A stretch of DNA of 64,000 nt from Leeuwenhoekiella palythoae (lineage in GTDB: Bacteria; Bacteroidota; Bacteroidia; Flavobacteriales; Flavobacteriaceae). The notes under the pieces were generated by a model, which was not told where the DNA came from, did no database searches, and was given only the letters and a program-made list of their open reading frames with translations. The stretch covers positions 62,001 through 126,000 of the forward strand of contig NZ_FQXT01000007.1 of assembly GCF_900130045.1 (NCBI RefSeq), in the 5' to 3' direction. The translations under genes were made by a program, and so were the position numbers. Of the stretch, positions 62,481 through 64,000 are shown one piece after another. Every line of letters begins with the position of its first letter. The stretch's first letter is position 1.

Positions 62481-64000
62481 TCAAAAAACTCTCGTTTTTA
62501 TGCGCTGCCATAGCTTCACCAGGGCTATGGTTGCAATCAGCGTGAGTAACGTTAGAATGCTGGCTTGGGTATAATACCCGTAAATCCAGTATCCGGTGCT
62601 AAAAAGCGCACCATATATTGTGACACAACCTACTAATGTGGCTAAAATACCCGCAGGAACAGACCATTTTTGATTGGTCGTAACTAAAGCTGCACCTTGG
62701 GCGCGAGCTTTAATTATAATTTTCTCCCAACCGGGACCACCAGGTTGTGTTTGTTTATAAAAATCAAATAAGGTTTTATCCTTTTCAGGACGCGTCAAGA
62801 AGGTAACTGCTAACCAAACAATTGAAGTTAAAAGCACTACAACAGGATAGGTTGACCAATTAGGCAACACACCATCTGCTTCGGCGGTACCAAAGAGCAC
62901 CACACCTAAAGACGTAAAGTTGAAAAGAATGGAAATAATTCCTGATGAGAACATTGCAGAAATCTCACTCCACGCGTTGATTCTCCACCAAAACCAGCGT
63001 AGAATAAATATCAATCCTGTACCTGCTCCAAACATCAAGATAATATTGAAGAGTTGGTATGCATTAGTCAATAGTAACGCAACCCCAGAACTCACCACCA
63101 TCAACAACACTGTTGAAATTCGGCCTACATTTACCAGTTCTTTTTGAGAGGCTTTCGGTTTAACATAGCGCGCGTAAAAGTCATTTACTACGTACGATGA
63201 ACCCCAGTTCAAATGCGTTGAAATTGTTGACATATAGGCTGCGATCAGCGACGCCATCACCAAACCTAACAATCCGCTTGGTAGTTTGGTCAACATAGCA
63301 GAATACGCCAAATCATCACCTAATTTACTTTCCACAATATTGGGAAATGCCTCGTGAATGCTCGCAATATCAGGATACACCACAATTGAAGCTAAGGCTA
63401 CTAAGATCCACGGCCAAGGACGCAACGCATAGTGCAAAGCATTAAAGAAAAAGGTTGCTCCAATTGCGTGATTCTCATCTTTAGCCGCAAGCATACGCTG
63501 CGCAATATAACCACCACCTCCGGGTTCTGCACCTGGATACCAAGCGCTCCACCACTGTACCGCAAGCGGAATAATCAATAGTGTGATCAGGGTCGTGGTA
63601 TCATTAAAATCAGGAAGTATATTTATTTTGTTAATAACCGCTTCATTCGCCATTAGACCTTCCATCCCACCAACTTCGGGTAGATTTACGCAATAATATG
63701 CTGCGCCAATACCACCTGCCATTGCTGCAAAAAAGAGAATAAAATCGGTATAAACAACGCCTTTAAAACCTCCGATCGTACTGAAGATCACGGTAACCAA
63801 TCCGGCATAACCTATGGTTTCTAACGGTGTTAAACCAAGCATAATTTGCCCGATTTTAATAGCAGCAAGCGTTACTGCACTCATCGCCATTACGTTGAAA
63901 ATCACACCTAAATATACTGCTCGAAAACCACGTAAAAACTTCGCAGGTTTTCCGCCATACCGCAATTCATAAAACTCGATATCGGTATTCACTTCAGACT
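62481..64000 (-). CDS. Sodium:solute symporter (SSS family), 5' partial
   Basis: The frame stays open to base 64000, so the N-terminus is missing; the GTG at 63992 is internal because the sequence begins after the first membrane helices. More than ten hydrophobic segments remain. Features typical of the SSS (SGLT-like) family include the TDFILFFAAMAGG region and LIAAYMSTISTHLNWGSSYVVNDFY. The family imports sugars, sugar acids or sialic acid with sodium. Neighbouring glycosidases suggest a monosaccharide substrate; a terminator separates it from that operon. Confidence 0.9.
   Translation of the reverse strand, partial: SEVNTDIEFYELRYGGKPAKFLRGFRAVYLGVIFNVMAMSAVTLAAIKIGQIMLGLTPLETIGYAGLVTVIFSTIGGFKGVVYTDFILFFAAMAGGIGAAYYCVNLPEVGGMEGLMANEAVINKINILPDFNDTTTLITLLIIPLAVQWWSAWYPGAEPGGGGYIAQRMLAAKDENHAIGATFFFNALHYALRPWPWILVALASIVVYPDIASIHEAFPNIVESKLGDDLAYSAMLTKLPSGLLGLVMASLIAAYMSTISTHLNWGSSYVVNDFYARYVKPKASQKELVNVGRISTVLLMVVSSGVALLLTNAYQLFNIILMFGAGTGLIFILRWFWWRINAWSEISAMFSSGIISILFNFTSLGVVLFGTAEADGVLPNWSTYPVVVLLTSIVWLAVTFLTRPEKDKTLFDFYKQTQPGGPGWEKIIIKARAQGAALVTTNQKWSVPAGILATLVGCVTIYGALFSTGYWIYGYYTQASILTLLTLIATIALVKLWQRIKTRVF

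Noticed and set aside
1-64000. Mobile elements, prophage, tRNA or rRNA genes, and defence systems
   Set aside because: No transposase, integrase, terminal repeats, tRNA-like folds, rRNA stretches or recognisable defence proteins were seen in the window.

Overview
The window reads as a chromosome segment from a member of the Flavobacteriaceae (Bacteroidota), probably marine or free-living. The lineage call rests on several things visible in the sequence: a type IX secretion C-terminal domain protein next to a PorP/SprF-like protein, a SusC/SusD pair, many SPII lipoproteins, mevalonate-pathway genes, AT-rich DNA without clear Shine-Dalgarno sites, and repeated TAnnTTTG (-7) promoter boxes of the Bacteroidota type. 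I found no rRNA, tRNA, CRISPR array, insertion sequence or prophage. Both window edges cut a gene.

Layout. 1-1.9 kb: the end of a secreted repeat protein with a type B T9SS sorting domain, plus PorP/SprF. 1.9-4.9 kb: a three-gene envelope glycosylation operon (DPM1-like GT2, tandem LAB_N protein, ArnT-like transferase). 5.1-6.7 kb: a GH20 hexosaminidase. 6.8-10.1 kb: an overlapping polyamine operon (arginine decarboxylase, agmatinase, deoxyhypusine-synthase-like protein). 10.2-11.8 kb: an RsuA/RluB-like protein with a substituted catalytic Asp and a small secreted protein. 11.9-14.9 kb: mevalonate kinase, diphosphomevalonate decarboxylase and a UbiA prenyltransferase. 15-16.7 kb: TspO and an HI0933-type flavoprotein.

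17.2-34.3 kb is the most unusual block. A SusC/SusD pair is followed by three tandem, translationally overlapping CRTAC1-type (VCBS/ASPIC-UnbV) lipoproteins of about 1,100 residues each, a vanadium-haloperoxidase-like lipoprotein, and a membrane-anchored SRPBCC/GyrI-like protein. There is no glycoside hydrolase in it. After MarC and a small membrane protein (34.3-35.5 kb) comes a divergent sugar locus at 35.5-43.5 kb: LacI regulator, beta-phosphoglucomutase and GH65 phosphorylase on the minus strand; GH32, MFS sugar porter and PfkB kinase on the plus strand. A 14-bp LacI-type palindrome in this divergent region occurs again, identically, upstream of susC, which suggests one regulon.

43.5-47.6 kb holds a group II PLP decarboxylase and a TrkH/TrkA potassium system. 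47.6-53.2 kb is a complete glycerol module (putative outer-membrane barrel, GlpF, GlpK, GlpD and a divergent GlpR-type repressor, with candidate operators between). 53.2-62.2 kb is a single minus-strand glycan-degradation operon: GH3, two GH29 fucosidases, GH35 galactosidase, CutC and a sialidase-like protein. The C-terminal part of a sodium:solute symporter runs off the right edge.
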